DNA of 64,000 bases from Levilactobacillus suantsaii (GCF_004115745.1 NZ_QXIL01000007.1:62001-126000); one strand, 5' to 3'; numbered from the stretch's first letter, positions 1 to 8,964 are shown. The notes: generated by a model from the letters alone, not told the origin. Made by a program: numbers and translations.

Positions 1-757
1 GGACACGGCTTCGGGCCGGTCGGCTGATACGGATACGACCATCGTGAAGGAAATGCGCGCAGACAACATCACGTTCAAATCTCCCAGTAAAAAGAGTGGC
101 GAGGGTTATTACATTTCCACCAAGGATAATGCCGCCCAGATCAAGGCCAGCCTGACTAGTCTGACTGACCAAACCGTTCGGTACGATGATGGGTTGATTA
201 CCTCGACGTTCAAGACCCCAATCGATAACGTGGATACTCAGCATCCTAACCGGACCTTGGCCGACGTGGTCAGCAATACGTCCTTGATTTTAAACGGGGA
301 TGATTACCGCTATAATCAAAACCTGTCGAGTCGAAATACCGTGGTGTACACCCAGCGGGTTACCGACGGGCAGATTTATTCTCGTTACGGGCAGTTGCGG
401 TTTAGCCTGACCAATGATGGGACCATCACCGGCTACACCCAAGGTTACCTGTCAGACGTCACGACTTTGCGGGAAAAAACGGGGATGATTTCGGAGCGGA
501 AGGCATTAATCAGCCTGTACCAATATAATCAATTACAAAATAATACGAAGATCATGTGGACTAAGTTGGCTTATACACGGTACTTCACTTTGAAGAACAG
601 CAGTGTGTATATCCCGACGTGGGTCATTGCGGTCAAGACCTCCAGCGGTAATAATGCGGGGATCGTACAATTGAAACACGTGAACGCCTTTACGGGAACC
701 ATCCTTACTTCAGATAGTAACGTGAAGACGGTCAGCGGGACGACGACCACCAATTAA
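1..757 (+). CDS. yycI: YycI/WalI-family regulator of the WalRK two-component system, 5' end outside window
   Basis: The frame is open from the second base of the window, so the gene begins further left; 251 codons of its C-terminal part are present and end at a TAA. YycI proteins are roughly 270-280 residues, so most of the extracytoplasmic domain is here and the N-terminal membrane anchor is missing; no membrane segment is visible in this part. In the family, YycI works with YycH outside the membrane to tune the sensor kinase WalK, which controls cell-wall metabolism. The identification rests on residue pattern plus the conserved order yycI, walJ, htrA, rlmH seen in lactobacilli. Confidence 0.85.
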   Translation, partial: DTASGRSADTDTTIVKEMRADNITFKSPSKKSGEGYYISTKDNAAQIKASLTSLTDQTVRYDDGLITSTFKTPIDNVDTQHPNRTLADVVSNTSLILNGDDYRYNQNLSSRNTVVYTQRVTDGQIYSRYGQLRFSLTNDGTITGYTQGYLSDVTTLREKTGMISERKALISLYQYNQLQNNTKIMWTKLAYTRYFTLKNSSVYIPTWVIAVKTSSGNNAGIVQLKHVNAFTGTILTSDSNVKTVSGTTTTN

Positions 758-786
758 CGTGGTGGCACCGCAAATACATGTGAGCG

Positions 787-812
787 AAAAGCGACGATGA
801 TCGTCGCTTTTT
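787..812 (+). terminator. Intrinsic terminator after yycI
   Basis: Seven-base-pair arms GCGACGA (791-797) and TCGTCGC (801-807) around a TGA loop are followed by a T run. It separates yycI from walJ, so walJ may partly depend on its own promoter in 813-900. Confidence 0.75.
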
Positions 813-912
813 GTTTCGCAGTGATTTATGAGATACCAACCAAGTAATCAGGTTACAAGTTTAGTCGAATGCGGTATGATAACGGTGATAGGTCAAGAGA
901 GGGTTAGATAAA

Positions 913-1725
913 GTGAGTACGCAAGGAGACGACTTACGCATCAGCATTCTGTCCAGTGGCAGTACGGGCAACGTGTGCTATGTGGAAAGTCCAAACGAAC
1001 GCCTGCTGATTGATGCGGGCTTGAGTGGTAAGAAAATTGAACATTTGATGGGGACCATCGACCGGAGCTTGACCGACGTCAATGCGTTACTGGTAACCCA
1101 TGAGCATACCGACCACCGCAAGGCCGTGGGGATTCTGGCGCGACGCTACCCCCAAATCGGGGTCTACGCGAACCGGGGAACCTGGGACGCGATGGCTTCG
1201 CGCATCGGCAAGGTCTCCTTGGACCAGAAGCACCTGTTCGCACCAGATACGGTCCAGACCTTTGGCGACATTGACGTCGAGAGCTTTTCGGTCTCCCATG
1301 ATGCCGCGGAACCGCAATTTTACGCGGTCCACTATCATGGCAAGACCTTCGTTATCTTGACGGATACCGGGTACGTGTCCGAACACGTCGAAGGGGTCAT
1401 CAAGGATGCCGACGCCTACTTGTTGGAGTGTAACCACGATGTGGAAATGTTGCGGATGGGAGACTATTCTTGGCCCCTTAAGCAACGCATCCTAAGCGAT
1501 AAGGGACACTTGTCCAACGAGGAAGGGGCCGATACCTTGATGGATGTCCTGGGCAATCGGACCAAGAAGATCTATCTGGGGCACCGCAGTTTGCACAATA
1601 ATATGAAGTCCCTGTGTCATTTAACGGTGGCCTCGATGATGGCCAACAAAGACTTTGGCGTCGGCGAAGACTTCAAGTTACTCGATACCGATCCCGAAGC
1701 TGCGACGCCGCTGGAGGCAATTTAA
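913..1725 (+). CDS. walJ: WalJ/YycJ metallo-beta-lactamase-fold protein
   Basis: This 270-residue protein has the metallo-beta-lactamase metal-binding signature HEHTDH (His63, His65, Asp67, His68) after an N-terminal SSGSTGN strand-loop, as in the YycJ/WalJ family. Family members are cytoplasmic and have been linked to coordination of wall synthesis or DNA metabolism with division; the substrate is not evident from sequence. The start is a GTG at 913 preceded by an AGAGAGGG ribosome site about nine bases upstream. It lies between yycI and htrA in the standard wal gene order. The family assignment is secure; the biochemical role is inferred. Confidence 0.93.
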   Translation: MSTQGDDLRISILSSGSTGNVCYVESPNERLLIDAGLSGKKIEHLMGTIDRSLTDVNALLVTHEHTDHRKAVGILARRYPQIGVYANRGTWDAMASRIGKVSLDQKHLFAPDTVQTFGDIDVESFSVSHDAAEPQFYAVHYHGKTFVILTDTGYVSEHVEGVIKDADAYLLECNHDVEMLRMGDYSWPLKQRILSDKGHLSNEEGADTLMDVLGNRTKKIYLGHRSLHNNMKSLCHLTVASMMANKDFGVGEDFKLLDTDPEAATPLEAI

Positions 1726-1855
1726 AAGTTTAAGGACTTCCGCGCATTTTTATCGCAGAAAATTCACACTCGCCCGCTAAAATGGGGATATTAAGTTAAA
1801 TTGCCCATGGGGCAAGTCGATAATGAGGAGGGTTAGCGCATTTACGCGCGAGACG

Positions 1856-3202
1856 ATGGCTGATAATAATAACAATAATAATCAAAATGATAATGCCCAA
1901 AATCAATTTGAGGATCAACAGCGATCAACGCCGGAGCAAACGCCGCGCCCCAAGAAACCACTGACCTTAACGAAGGTCGCCGTGACGGCAATCATTGCCG
2001 GATTACTTGGTGGTGGGGTCGCCTACGGTGGGGTATCCTATTTCAATAACAGTGGGTTGAACTCGACGGCGGTGCCGGCCGGGTCCAATAAGACGGGGAA
2101 CACCAAGACGTCGAACGTCACGGTCAACGTCAATAGCCAAGCCACTAAGGCCTTCAATCAGGTCAAGGGGGCGATGGTCTCCGTCATCAACCTACAAAAG
2201 GAAAGTAGTAACAGTACCTTAGGGGAGCTCTTCGGTCAGAGTTCATCGAATTCATCTAGCTCGAAATCGTCTTTGGAAGAAGCATCCGAAGGGTCCGGGG
2301 TCGTTTATAAGAAGAGCGGCAACACCGCCTACATCGTCACCAACAATCACGTGGTATCCGGATCTTCGGCACTGCGGGTCGTGACGAGTAGCGGCAAGCA
2401 GCTCCAGGCCAAGGTCGTCGGGAAAGATTCCGTGACTGACCTGGCCGTTTTGAAGGTCAACGGCTCGGCCTTAAAGACCGTGGCTTCATTTGGCAATTCC
2501 GATAAGATCAAGGTCGGCGAGACTGCCTTGGCCATCGGGTCACCATTAGGCAGTCAGTACGCGACGTCGTTAACGCAAGGGATCATCTCCGCTAAGAAGC
2601 GGACGATTGAAACCACGAACTCCGCGGGGACCCAGACAGGGAACGCCACGGTTATCCAAACCGATGCCGCGATCAACCCCGGGAACTCCGGTGGGGCGTT
2701 GATTAACGTCGGCGGTCAAGTCGTCGGGATTACCTCGTCGAAGATTGCCAGTGATACCGAAGGGACCAGCGTCGAAGGGATGGGCTTTGCCATTCCGTCG
2801 AACGAAGTGGTCAAAATCATCAATCAATTAGTCAAGAAGGGCAAGGTTGTGCGGCCTGCGTTAGGGATTACCTACGTGGATCTGACCAACGTCTCGAGTT
2901 CGCAACAAAAGTCCATTTTGAAGCTGCCATCTAGCGTGAATGAAGGGGTCGTCGTCATGAGTGCGTCGTCCGGATCACCAGCAAAGAAAGCTGGCTTGAC
3001 CAAGTACGATGTCATCACGGAATTGGGTGGCCACAAGATTACCAGCCAGTCCACGTTACGGGATATCCTGTACAAGTACAAGATTAACGATACGGTCTCG
3101 ATGACTTATTACCACAATGGTAAGAAGAAGACCACGAATGTCAAATTGACGGAAACCTCTTCACAGTTGAAGAGCACCACGAATTCTACGTCAGAAAGCT
3201 AA
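1856..3202 (+). CDS. htrA: HtrA/DegP-like membrane-anchored serine protease
   Basis: The protein is a surface quality-control protease with an Asn-rich cytoplasmic tail, one transmembrane segment (about residues 37-62), a trypsin-like domain and one C-terminal PDZ domain. The catalytic triad is visible as His165 (NNHVV), Asp195 (VTDLAVL) and Ser278 (GNSGG). It would degrade misfolded secreted proteins and fits its wal-operon position next to walJ and rlmH. The start is uncertain: ATG 1856 gives a typical N-terminus, but the strong AGGAGGG ribosome site is at 1826-1832, 23 bases upstream; an in-frame ATG at 1823 overlaps that site. A strong terminator follows. Confidence 0.95.
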   Translation: MADNNNNNNQNDNAQNQFEDQQRSTPEQTPRPKKPLTLTKVAVTAIIAGLLGGGVAYGGVSYFNNSGLNSTAVPAGSNKTGNTKTSNVTVNVNSQATKAFNQVKGAMVSVINLQKESSNSTLGELFGQSSSNSSSSKSSLEEASEGSGVVYKKSGNTAYIVTNNHVVSGSSALRVVTSSGKQLQAKVVGKDSVTDLAVLKVNGSALKTVASFGNSDKIKVGETALAIGSPLGSQYATSLTQGIISAKKRTIETTNSAGTQTGNATVIQTDAAINPGNSGGALINVGGQVVGITSSKIASDTEGTSVEGMGFAIPSNEVVKIINQLVKKGKVVRPALGITYVDLTNVSSSQQKSILKLPSSVNEGVVVMSASSGSPAKKAGLTKYDVITELGGHKITSQSTLRDILYKYKINDTVSMTYYHNGKKKTTNVKLTETSSQLKSTTNSTSES

Positions 3203-3249
3203 ACACAACGATAAAGGTTGAGGCCACAGCAAGTGGTGTCGATGCTGAA

Positions 3250-3278
3250 GGTCCGGGAGTGAATCCCGGGCCTTTTTT
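3250..3278 (+). terminator. Intrinsic terminator of htrA
   Basis: A nine-base-pair stem (3250-3258 with 3264-3272, one G-T pair) has a GTGAA loop and is followed by six T residues. Confidence 0.9.
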
Positions 3279-3587
3279 GATGGGCAAGGTTAAACTATGC
3301 AGTTCGCATGGCGAAACACGATTGATGAATTCGAGAGGCCAAATGTCTGATTATAAGGTGGCCGGGAAGAAACGTGGTAAAGCTTACTAGGATTTATTGA
3401 AAGTAGCCAGCACAGAGGGTGGTGTGCCGATTACAGAGCGAAGAACGCGTGTTTGGGAGTCATTGGGGGCGTTATAGAAAAGCCGAAAGTTGAAACGGAG
3501 AAAGGACGTCGGAAAACCGTAAGTGGGTGAGAGATGCCGAACGAAAAAAGTGAGGACCGCTAGCGTAATTCAGGTGGCAAAAAAGTC

Positions 3588-3915
3588 TGTGGATAACCTG
3601 TGGATAACTTTTTTCACAAAGTAAAATGGCCGGAGTAAAACGGGGGATAAATAAGCATGGTAGCGGTTATAAAGTTATCCACAGGTTGGCGAAAAAGATG
3701 GGGATAATTTTTAGTGATTGTGAAAAATGGTGCCATAAACGTTGATATGACAATGATTTTAATTGCCGTAACGAACAAACGTTTTTGTGGATAACTGTGG
3801 ATAAGTAAAAAAGGATTGACATTTGGCCAAAAAATAGATGTGGGGGCTAAGATCAAAACGACCCCCAATATCTGCTTACCGGTTGTGGACAACTTGTGGA
3901 TAACTTTGTGAATAA
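3588..3915. promoter_or_regulatory. DnaA-box cluster
   Basis: Six perfect copies of TGTGGATAA or its complement occur at 3588-3596, 3599-3607, 3675-3683 (minus orientation), 3786-3794, 3796-3804 and 3895-3903. Single-mismatch copies are at 3884-3892 (TGTGGACAA) and 3907-3915 (TGTGAATAA). Five of the perfect boxes and both variants point the same way, and pairs are spaced 10-12 bases apart start to start, near one helical turn. Such arrays bind DnaA cooperatively. There is no dnaA gene here, so this is more likely a DnaA-titrating or regulatory cluster than oriC. Confidence 0.85.
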
Positions 3916-4150
3916 ACTCTAAGAGGACCCGTCGTTTTGTCAGGTATCTGAGTAAGGTGTCTAACGGAAAAGTTCACAGATTATTAGCATTAGATTATGT
4001 TTAGACGCCGGTATGACGGGGTTAGACACTATTTCTGAATTGAACAGGGAAGTAGGCTAACGGGCTGCTGATCATATGGGCGGTAGAGGTCACTGGAAAA
4101 CGTCGCCAGAAATTACCGTGGTGGGTAACTGACGGGAACCTGTTGATAAA

Positions 4151-4166
4151 TGTTTCATGTGGAACA
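4151..4166 (+). other. parS: parS-like centromere site, one mismatch
   Basis: TGTTTCATGTGGAACA differs at one position from the ParB/Spo0J site TGTTTCACGTGGAACA that recurs perfectly elsewhere in the window. It is intergenic, between the DnaA-box cluster and rlmH. Confidence 0.65.
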
Positions 4167-4333
4167 TTGCGATAAGTGAGAGAAGCCACAGCTTAAAGCC
4201 TACGTTTCTACCCCCAGGGGTATCTAGAAAACGGGCCGTAGCGGCGATAATCGCTATCTGGTTCTGACGACGAGTTCAGGGTATAATGGGAATTGGTTGT
4301 TATGGAGAAACTAAAAACCACTGGTTATGCACC

Positions 4334-4342
4334 TGTGGATAA
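4334..4342 (+). promoter_or_regulatory. DnaA box just upstream of rlmH
   Basis: A perfect TGTGGATAA ends 20 bases before the rlmH start codon and just upstream of its ribosome site, where DnaA binding could affect rlmH transcription. It is 420 bases from the main cluster. Confidence 0.6.
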
Positions 4343-4361
4343 ATTAATTGAGGAGGCCGTT

Positions 4362-4841
4362 ATGAACATCAAGTTTGTCGTGGTCGGAAAGTTAAAAGAA
4401 AAGTATTTTAAGCAGGGAATCGCAGAGTACGCCAAACGGTTGTCCCGGTTCTGTAAGTTTTCCATTGTTGAGGTGCCAGACGAGAAAGCGCCGGAGAGTC
4501 TCTCGCAAGCGGAGATGGACCAGGTAATGCAAGCGGAAGGTGACCGGATCCTAGCAAAGATTAAGGACCGCGAGTATGTCTTTGCCCTAGCAATTTTGGG
4601 GAAAGAACGCTCCTCAGAGGAGTTTGCGCGGGAAATCAAGGATTTGACCACGTACGGGCACTCAGATTTAACCTTCGTGATTGGGGGGTCGCTGGGCTTG
4701 GCGCCGGAAGTCTTGAAGCGGGCTAACACGCAAATCTCGTTTGGGCGCTTCACCCTACCCCACCAGCTGATGCGGTTAGTTTTAACGGAACAAGTTTATC
4801 GTGCGTTTATGATCAACGAGGGGAGTCCGTATCATAAATAA
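4362..4841 (+). CDS. rlmH: 23S rRNA (pseudouridine-1915-N3)-methyltransferase RlmH
   Basis: This 159-residue SPOUT methyltransferase begins [16 protein letters not shown] and ends with the family's GSPYHK tail; the FVIGGSLG segment belongs to the SAM-binding trefoil knot. RlmH methylates pseudouridine 1915 in helix 69 of 23S rRNA on assembled 70S ribosomes. The ATG at 4362 is chosen because it gives the exact usual family length and has an AGGAGG ribosome site at 4351-4356; an upstream in-frame start at 4293 would add a non-homologous stretch containing the DnaA box. It closes the wal-associated gene block and is followed by a strong terminator. Confidence 0.97.
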   Translation: MNIKFVVVGKLKEKYFKQGIAEYAKRLSRFCKFSIVEVPDEKAPESLSQAEMDQVMQAEGDRILAKIKDREYVFALAILGKERSSEEFAREIKDLTTYGHSDLTFVIGGSLGLAPEVLKRANTQISFGRFTLPHQLMRLVLTEQVYRAFMINEGSPYHK

Positions 4842-4902
4842 GGTGCTTCGAGCGACCAAACGGGGTCGTTGGCTGAACCAGTCACGATTAAGCATCACTA
4901 GC

Positions 4903-4941
4903 AAACGTCCTTGAGCAATTGGATACTCAAGGACGTTTTTT
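4903..4941 (+). terminator. Intrinsic terminator downstream of rlmH
   Basis: A 13-base-pair perfect stem (AAACGTCCTTGAG and its complement) has a ten-base loop and a T run. Confidence 0.92.
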
Positions 4942-5127
4942 AGTTAGGTCGATTTTAAACAGGTGGGTGGAGCGGCTAGTTTTTTGACGACTTTCTGTGG
5001 GCTGTGCACTTCACAATATTAGTAAATTAATAACCATATGTATTATTTCTGTAAAGCCCTAGCTTGCTGACTTACCCGGTGGTATTCTAAAATTAGCCAA
5101 CTAGATTGGGAAAGGATGAGTTAGAAA

Positions 5128-5640
5128 ATGCTAAAAGCTAGACTGGGATTAATGTTGGGAATTGGCGCAATCAGTGTGGGGCTAGGGTTGAGTGGCGCGC
5201 AACCGGCTAGTGCGAAGTATCAGGGGCATGCGACCACCCCCACGGAGCTGCGGGGAACGTGGTATCAATACTTTGGCCATCACCGGTGGCAAGCTTTGAA
5301 GATTACGAAGCATGCGGTTAGCATGAATGGCAAGCGATTATACGCTGCCAATAAACACGGGTGGCGTAAACTACATGTTTTACGGTTAAAGAAAGGGCAG
5401 GGAGCTGAATCGGGGTATAAAGGTTACGGCGGGACCAACTATAACTTAAATTCTTTGGCAAAATATGATTATCAAACGCTCGGCAACGTTTGGTTATCAC
5501 ATAAGCGCGTTCACGGGAAGCGAACCCTAGGTATCTACTACAATATGGGCGGCTTTCAGGTCTGGACGAAACAAAAGTTAGCGCACAACTATTCGTATAC
5601 TTATAAGGGCAAGCAGTACTTAAATCGAATTGGACGTTAG
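5128..5640 (+). CDS. Small secreted protein, LRGTWY family
   Basis: The 170-residue product has a clear Sec signal peptide (about residues 1-29, cleavage after PASA) and a basic, aromatic-rich mature part with the motif TELRGTWYQYF. The same motif, right after the signal peptide, occurs in the products at 8492 and 33412 and more weakly at 5803, defining a local paralog family. No catalytic motif is visible and I do not recognise a named domain. It has no Cys or sortase signal, so it is probably released or held by charge. The start has an AAAGGA site. Function unknown. Confidence 0.8.
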   Translation: MLKARLGLMLGIGAISVGLGLSGAQPASAKYQGHATTPTELRGTWYQYFGHHRWQALKITKHAVSMNGKRLYAANKHGWRKLHVLRLKKGQGAESGYKGYGGTNYNLNSLAKYDYQTLGNVWLSHKRVHGKRTLGIYYNMGGFQVWTKQKLAHNYSYTYKGKQYLNRIGR

Positions 5641-5802
5641 CTAAGGACACGGCCCACAAGAATACTAACGGCTGCTGGTGATGAAACGGGATAAAAGTCG
5701 CAACTGGCGGTCGTAATTATAAAAACTTCGATGAGCTTGCCGACCGGTTTCTGGGAGCTCGGCAAGTAAAATGGAATGTACGACAACTAGGGAGGACACA
5801 AC

Positions 5803-6249
5803 ATGAAAAACTGGCAACGTGGCGTGGCACTGGTCCTGACCACCATCAGTCTAGGCGGTATCGTCTCAACGACGGCTAGTGCCGCCAGCTGGCATCGCGG
5901 CGTCCCCAAAGCGATTCGGGGTAAGTATCAAGACCGGCATCAAACCGCGGCGCAAGGGTTTCCGGCGCACTTGATCTTTAAAGCTAAGACCTTCACTTGG
6001 CAAGTTTCCAACATGCCAGAACAACGGCACAGCAAGTTAACCTATAAAAAGCTGAAAGCTCACGTTTATCGGTTGAAGGGGCACGTAGCCAAGCGCGGTC
6101 TGGTGCTAGCCGGTTCCCGGGATTACGTCATTTACAAAAAAGGAAAAAAGTTGAAGCTGACGGACTACGGGAGTTATCGCAAGATGGGATTCCGGGATGC
6201 GACGGTCGCGAAGAAAGTCAGTCATTTTACGAACGACGCTCATCGGTAA
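5803..6249 (+). CDS. Small secreted protein, divergent member of the LRGTWY family
   Basis: The 148-residue product has an N-terminal signal peptide (to about residue 28, TASAAS) followed by GVPKAIRGKYQDR, a weaker version of the motif in its neighbours. The mature part is very basic and rich in Lys, Arg and Tyr. The ATG at 5803 follows a GGGAGGA ribosome site. It is probably its own transcription unit between the genes at 5128 and 6513. No functional domain is recognisable; high charge suggests interaction with the anionic envelope, which is inference only. Confidence 0.75.
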   Translation: MKNWQRGVALVLTTISLGGIVSTTASAASWHRGVPKAIRGKYQDRHQTAAQGFPAHLIFKAKTFTWQVSNMPEQRHSKLTYKKLKAHVYRLKGHVAKRGLVLAGSRDYVIYKKGKKLKLTDYGSYRKMGFRDATVAKKVSHFTNDAHR

Positions 6250-6258
6250 TGCGGCAAG

Positions 6259-6274
6259 TGTTTCACGTGGAACA
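6259..6274 (+). other. parS: parS centromere site, perfect
   Basis: TGTTTCACGTGGAACA is the exact complement of the Bacillus-type ParB site TGTTCCACGTGAAACA. It lies nine bases after the stop of the preceding secreted-protein gene. Confidence 0.92.
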
Positions 6275-6310
6275 TTTCCGAGCGACCGTTAGATTAGCAA
6301 CTTTAGGGCA

Positions 6311-6388
6311 AAAGAAAAACCGCAACGTGGCAACGCTGCGGCTAGATACTAGGCACCTCTCGTATTTTTGGAATGAAGAAATGCCATA
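6311..6388 (-). ncRNA. Candidate small RNA on the minus strand
   Basis: On the minus strand, a -35 TGGACA (6422-6417), a 16-base spacer and a perfect -10 TATAAT (6400-6395) predict a start near 6388. About 48 bases downstream lies a nine-base-pair hairpin (6341-6320) followed by UUUUUCUUUU. No minus-strand reading frame lies between, and no minus-strand gene to the right needs this terminator. The unit therefore looks like a stand-alone RNA of about 78 nt. It matches no RNA family I recognise. Confidence 0.55.
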
Positions 6389-6394
6389 GCTAGA

Positions 6395-6422
6395 ATTATA
6401 CCATACTGACAGTTAATGTCCA
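6395..6422 (-). promoter_or_regulatory. Sigma-70 type promoter of the candidate small RNA
   Basis: TGGACA at 6422-6417 and TATAAT at 6400-6395 on the minus strand, with a 16-base spacer. Confidence 0.6.
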
Positions 6423-6512
6423 CAAGTAGTTGGGATAATTATGTCAGCTAAAGAAACTATTTGGGGATTTACGGGGCTAACTAATCACTAAAATTTAAGG
6501 GGAGCTACATCA

Positions 6513-8318
6513 ATGTTGAGTAAATGGGGAAAGTGGGCCACGATGGTCCTGATTGGGAGTAGTGTGGGCTTAATGACCACCACGGCACAGGCTAAGTCCA
6601 GTTATCGGATTACCAAGACCCAGCGTATCAATTGGACACCTTATCGGCTAAAAAATAGTAAGCAGATACGGTTTACTTGGGACAAGACCCACACCAACCG
6701 GATGTGTATCTTGAACCAATACGGGACGGGCTGGCTCGTTGATGCCAAAGTTACCATGACTCATGGGCATCACTCGGCGACCTACCTCCATATTCGTGAC
6801 TCGAATCGGGAGGTCGGTTATGTTTATGCCAAGGCAATGGTCAAAGGGTACCCCAAGAATTACCAAACGGATACCTCGCTTCGGAGTTACTACCGGTTTA
6901 ATGCAGCCACTAGGGTCGGTTTATCGGGTGGGGGAACGGTGACGTTGCCCAATGGGACCATCGTCCAGGGAACCATCAGTGCCAATCACGGTCAAGCGCT
7001 TCTGAATATCAATGAAGCGCGCCTAAGCTATCACTTGCGGCAACAGATTGGGTTGAAAGATACCCAAACTTTCAAAAAAATCGTGCTCGCTAAGACGGCT
7101 GCTACGGTTATTGACCAACCGAGTTACAGCACTGAGCAACACGCTGATGATGTTAATGCAGTCACGGATGAGGAGCTCTTTGCGGGGGACCCAGCTGCGA
7201 AAAAATTTCCCCAATTACTGCGGACGACCAGTGACGGCTACGTGGAATACTACGACAATGGTAGCGATCAGCGTTGGAATTTATATTTCCCTCAAGGTGA
7301 ACCGGTGAGTCAAAAGATTTTACGGGCCAGTAAATCTCATGGGAGGATCACGATTGCTTATCGTGACCACCTCAAGGGGCTGCGCGATACCCCCACCACG
7401 GTCGCGGGGGCCGCAGGGTATCAGTTGACTATCCAGAATCAACGGCAGATTCAAACGGTCGATGAAGACAGTTATGCCCGTTATCAAGTCGGTAATCAAC
7501 CGTTCTTTACATACCGGGGGGTAACTGATCCGCCCATCACGGCTAAAAAAATGAGTCCGCAAGCATTAGCCAAGCGGGTTCAGGCGGCGCCAAAGATGAC
7601 TTACTATCGCACGACCAGAACGCTACGGCTAAAGGCCCCATTTAATGCGTACACTTTCGGGACGTTACCAAAGACCATTACGTTACCTAAAGGAACGATT
7701 GTTGCTGGCAACTTGAACTATCGCTACCAAAAGGGCAAAAAAATCACCATAATGGAGGTGGCGACGAATCGGTTGAGCACCAAGCGCCTGACCCCCGGTT
7801 ACCGCGCGGGGTTATGGGCCAGTCTAGATACTGCAGAGGTCAAGCAATACTGGTCCTTTGCCCGGGTCGCGCGGCCGGCTTATATGCCCAAAAATAACAG
7901 TACGGGGGACCTGTATGTGGGGCGCTCGCCCTAAGCCATTCTCACGCGAAAGCTCGTCAAACGCAGTGCTAGAATCACTACCGATGGTTATGTGGAAATC
8001 CGGCAAAATACGCCGACCGATTGGTACGTGGAATGGGATGCGCAATATGGTAAGCCTAAGACATCAGTGAAGATTGAACGGACAACCATCAAGGGCCACA
8101 CTCGGTATCTGTATTTGGCCCAAAAGCTGAGCGGGTTCAAGACGCAGAAGGTCCATTACCACGGGAAAACTCAGTATCGGGTAGCTTTGTTCAATCCGCA
8201 AAAGGCCTACGCCGTCCAGTTTAATCTCGATGGGGATGCAGAAGGGCTTAAACCAAACGCTTATGGGGTCTTGGTCTTTGGGGGCCAGGCGGTTTATACG
8301 TCGTATAATCTAAAGTGA
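6513..8318 (+). pseudogene. Large secreted protein paralog A, interrupted by an in-frame TAA
   Basis: The frame opens at ATG 6513 (ribosome site AAGGGGAG) with a signal peptide ending TTTAQA and runs to a TAA at 7932-7934. It then continues in the same frame to 8318 with strong similarity to the C-terminal 120 residues of paralog B (9198-10936). At the stop, paralog B has Lys in a TKPIT context, so a single A-to-T change in a Lys codon explains the break. The intact form would be about 600 residues, with an N-terminal SH3-like secreted module (TWDKTHT, ATYLHIRD) and two TTSDGYVEYY-type segments. A 473-residue truncated product may still be made. Function unknown. Confidence 0.8.
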
Positions 8319-8491
8319 AGCGCCAGTTGTTGTCACTAACTAACAATCTCTTATAAACTGGGTAATATCTAACTTAGAAAATAGGACAAGTCGTCCGGCA
8401 GAAACTACAGTTATGCAGTATAATTGGAAGTATAAAAAGGGAAAAGCCGGGTTGCTTAGCGGGTCGGTAACAGCGAAAAGAGGAGTTGGCG

Positions 8492-8964
8492 ATGAAACTT
8501 AAAGCAGGATTGATAGCGTTGGCTTGTTGTTGCCCGTGGGTGCTCCCACGGCCCACGCAGCCACGCGCACTCAGCAGTTGACCACAATCCCGAAGAAACT
8601 ACGTGGGACCTGGTACCACTACTATGGCAGGAATACGGATGGTTTACGCAAAACGGTGATGACCAAGCATCACTACCGCTCGTATCGGGATGGACACCGC
8701 ATCGCTAATCTCAAGCATGTCGTGGTCCAACGTACCACGACCAAGGGCAAGTGGCAGCATTACACGATAATGAACCGCCAAGATCCGCGGAATAATTACC
8801 AGGAAAGTAGTTTTTCACTCCGCCAGATGAAGTTACGGGGGAAAAAGCAGTGGATCTTGGTCCAATCGCAACACCTTAGCAGTTTAAAACCCGTGGTGTT
8901 GACCCACTTCAAGCCCGGGACGCATCGGTACAGTCTGCCGACGTCGGCCTACCGGTTTATGTAA
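8492..8964 (+). pseudogene. LRGTWY-family small secreted protein, frameshifted in the signal peptide
   Basis: ATG 8492 has a good ribosome site (AGAGGAG) and encodes the start of a signal peptide (MKLKAGLIALA). The hydrophobic core and cleavage region (LLLPVGAPTAHA) followed by the mature protein are in another frame from about 8524. Loss of one T in the run around 8523-8525 would explain this. The mature part carries KKLRGTWYHYY as in the relatives at 5128 and 33412. Without the repair, export of the product is unlikely unless a TTG in the second frame is used, which lacks a ribosome site and the basic signal-peptide start. Confidence 0.75.

Larger units (their letters stand above)
3279..4361. 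other. Long noncoding region between htrA and rlmH
   Basis: About 1.1 kb without a convincing gene. It holds the DnaA-box cluster (3588-3915), a one-mismatch parS-like site (4151-4166) and a further DnaA box at 4334-4342. I see no gene or RNA structure in 3279-3587; 3916-4150 and 4167-4330 show nothing else recognisable. Its conserved place next to rlmH suggests a chromosome-replication control region rather than decayed coding DNA. Confidence 0.7.

Noticed and set aside
758-812. T-box-like TGGCACCGC followed by a terminator after yycI
   Set aside because: The match lacks the final G of the core, there is no room for a stem I because yycI is coding up to the motif, and walJ is not an amino-acid gene. 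The CCACC/GGTGG pairing with the gene end explains the similarity.
3614-3892. 92-codon minus-strand reading frame between htrA and rlmH
   Set aside because: It is made of complements of the DnaA boxes and flanking AT-rich DNA, has no ribosome site and resembles no protein.
3588-4342. The DnaA-box cluster as the chromosomal oriC
   Set aside because: No dnaA, dnaN or rpmH nearby, and no clear unwinding region; a satellite DnaA-box cluster fits better.
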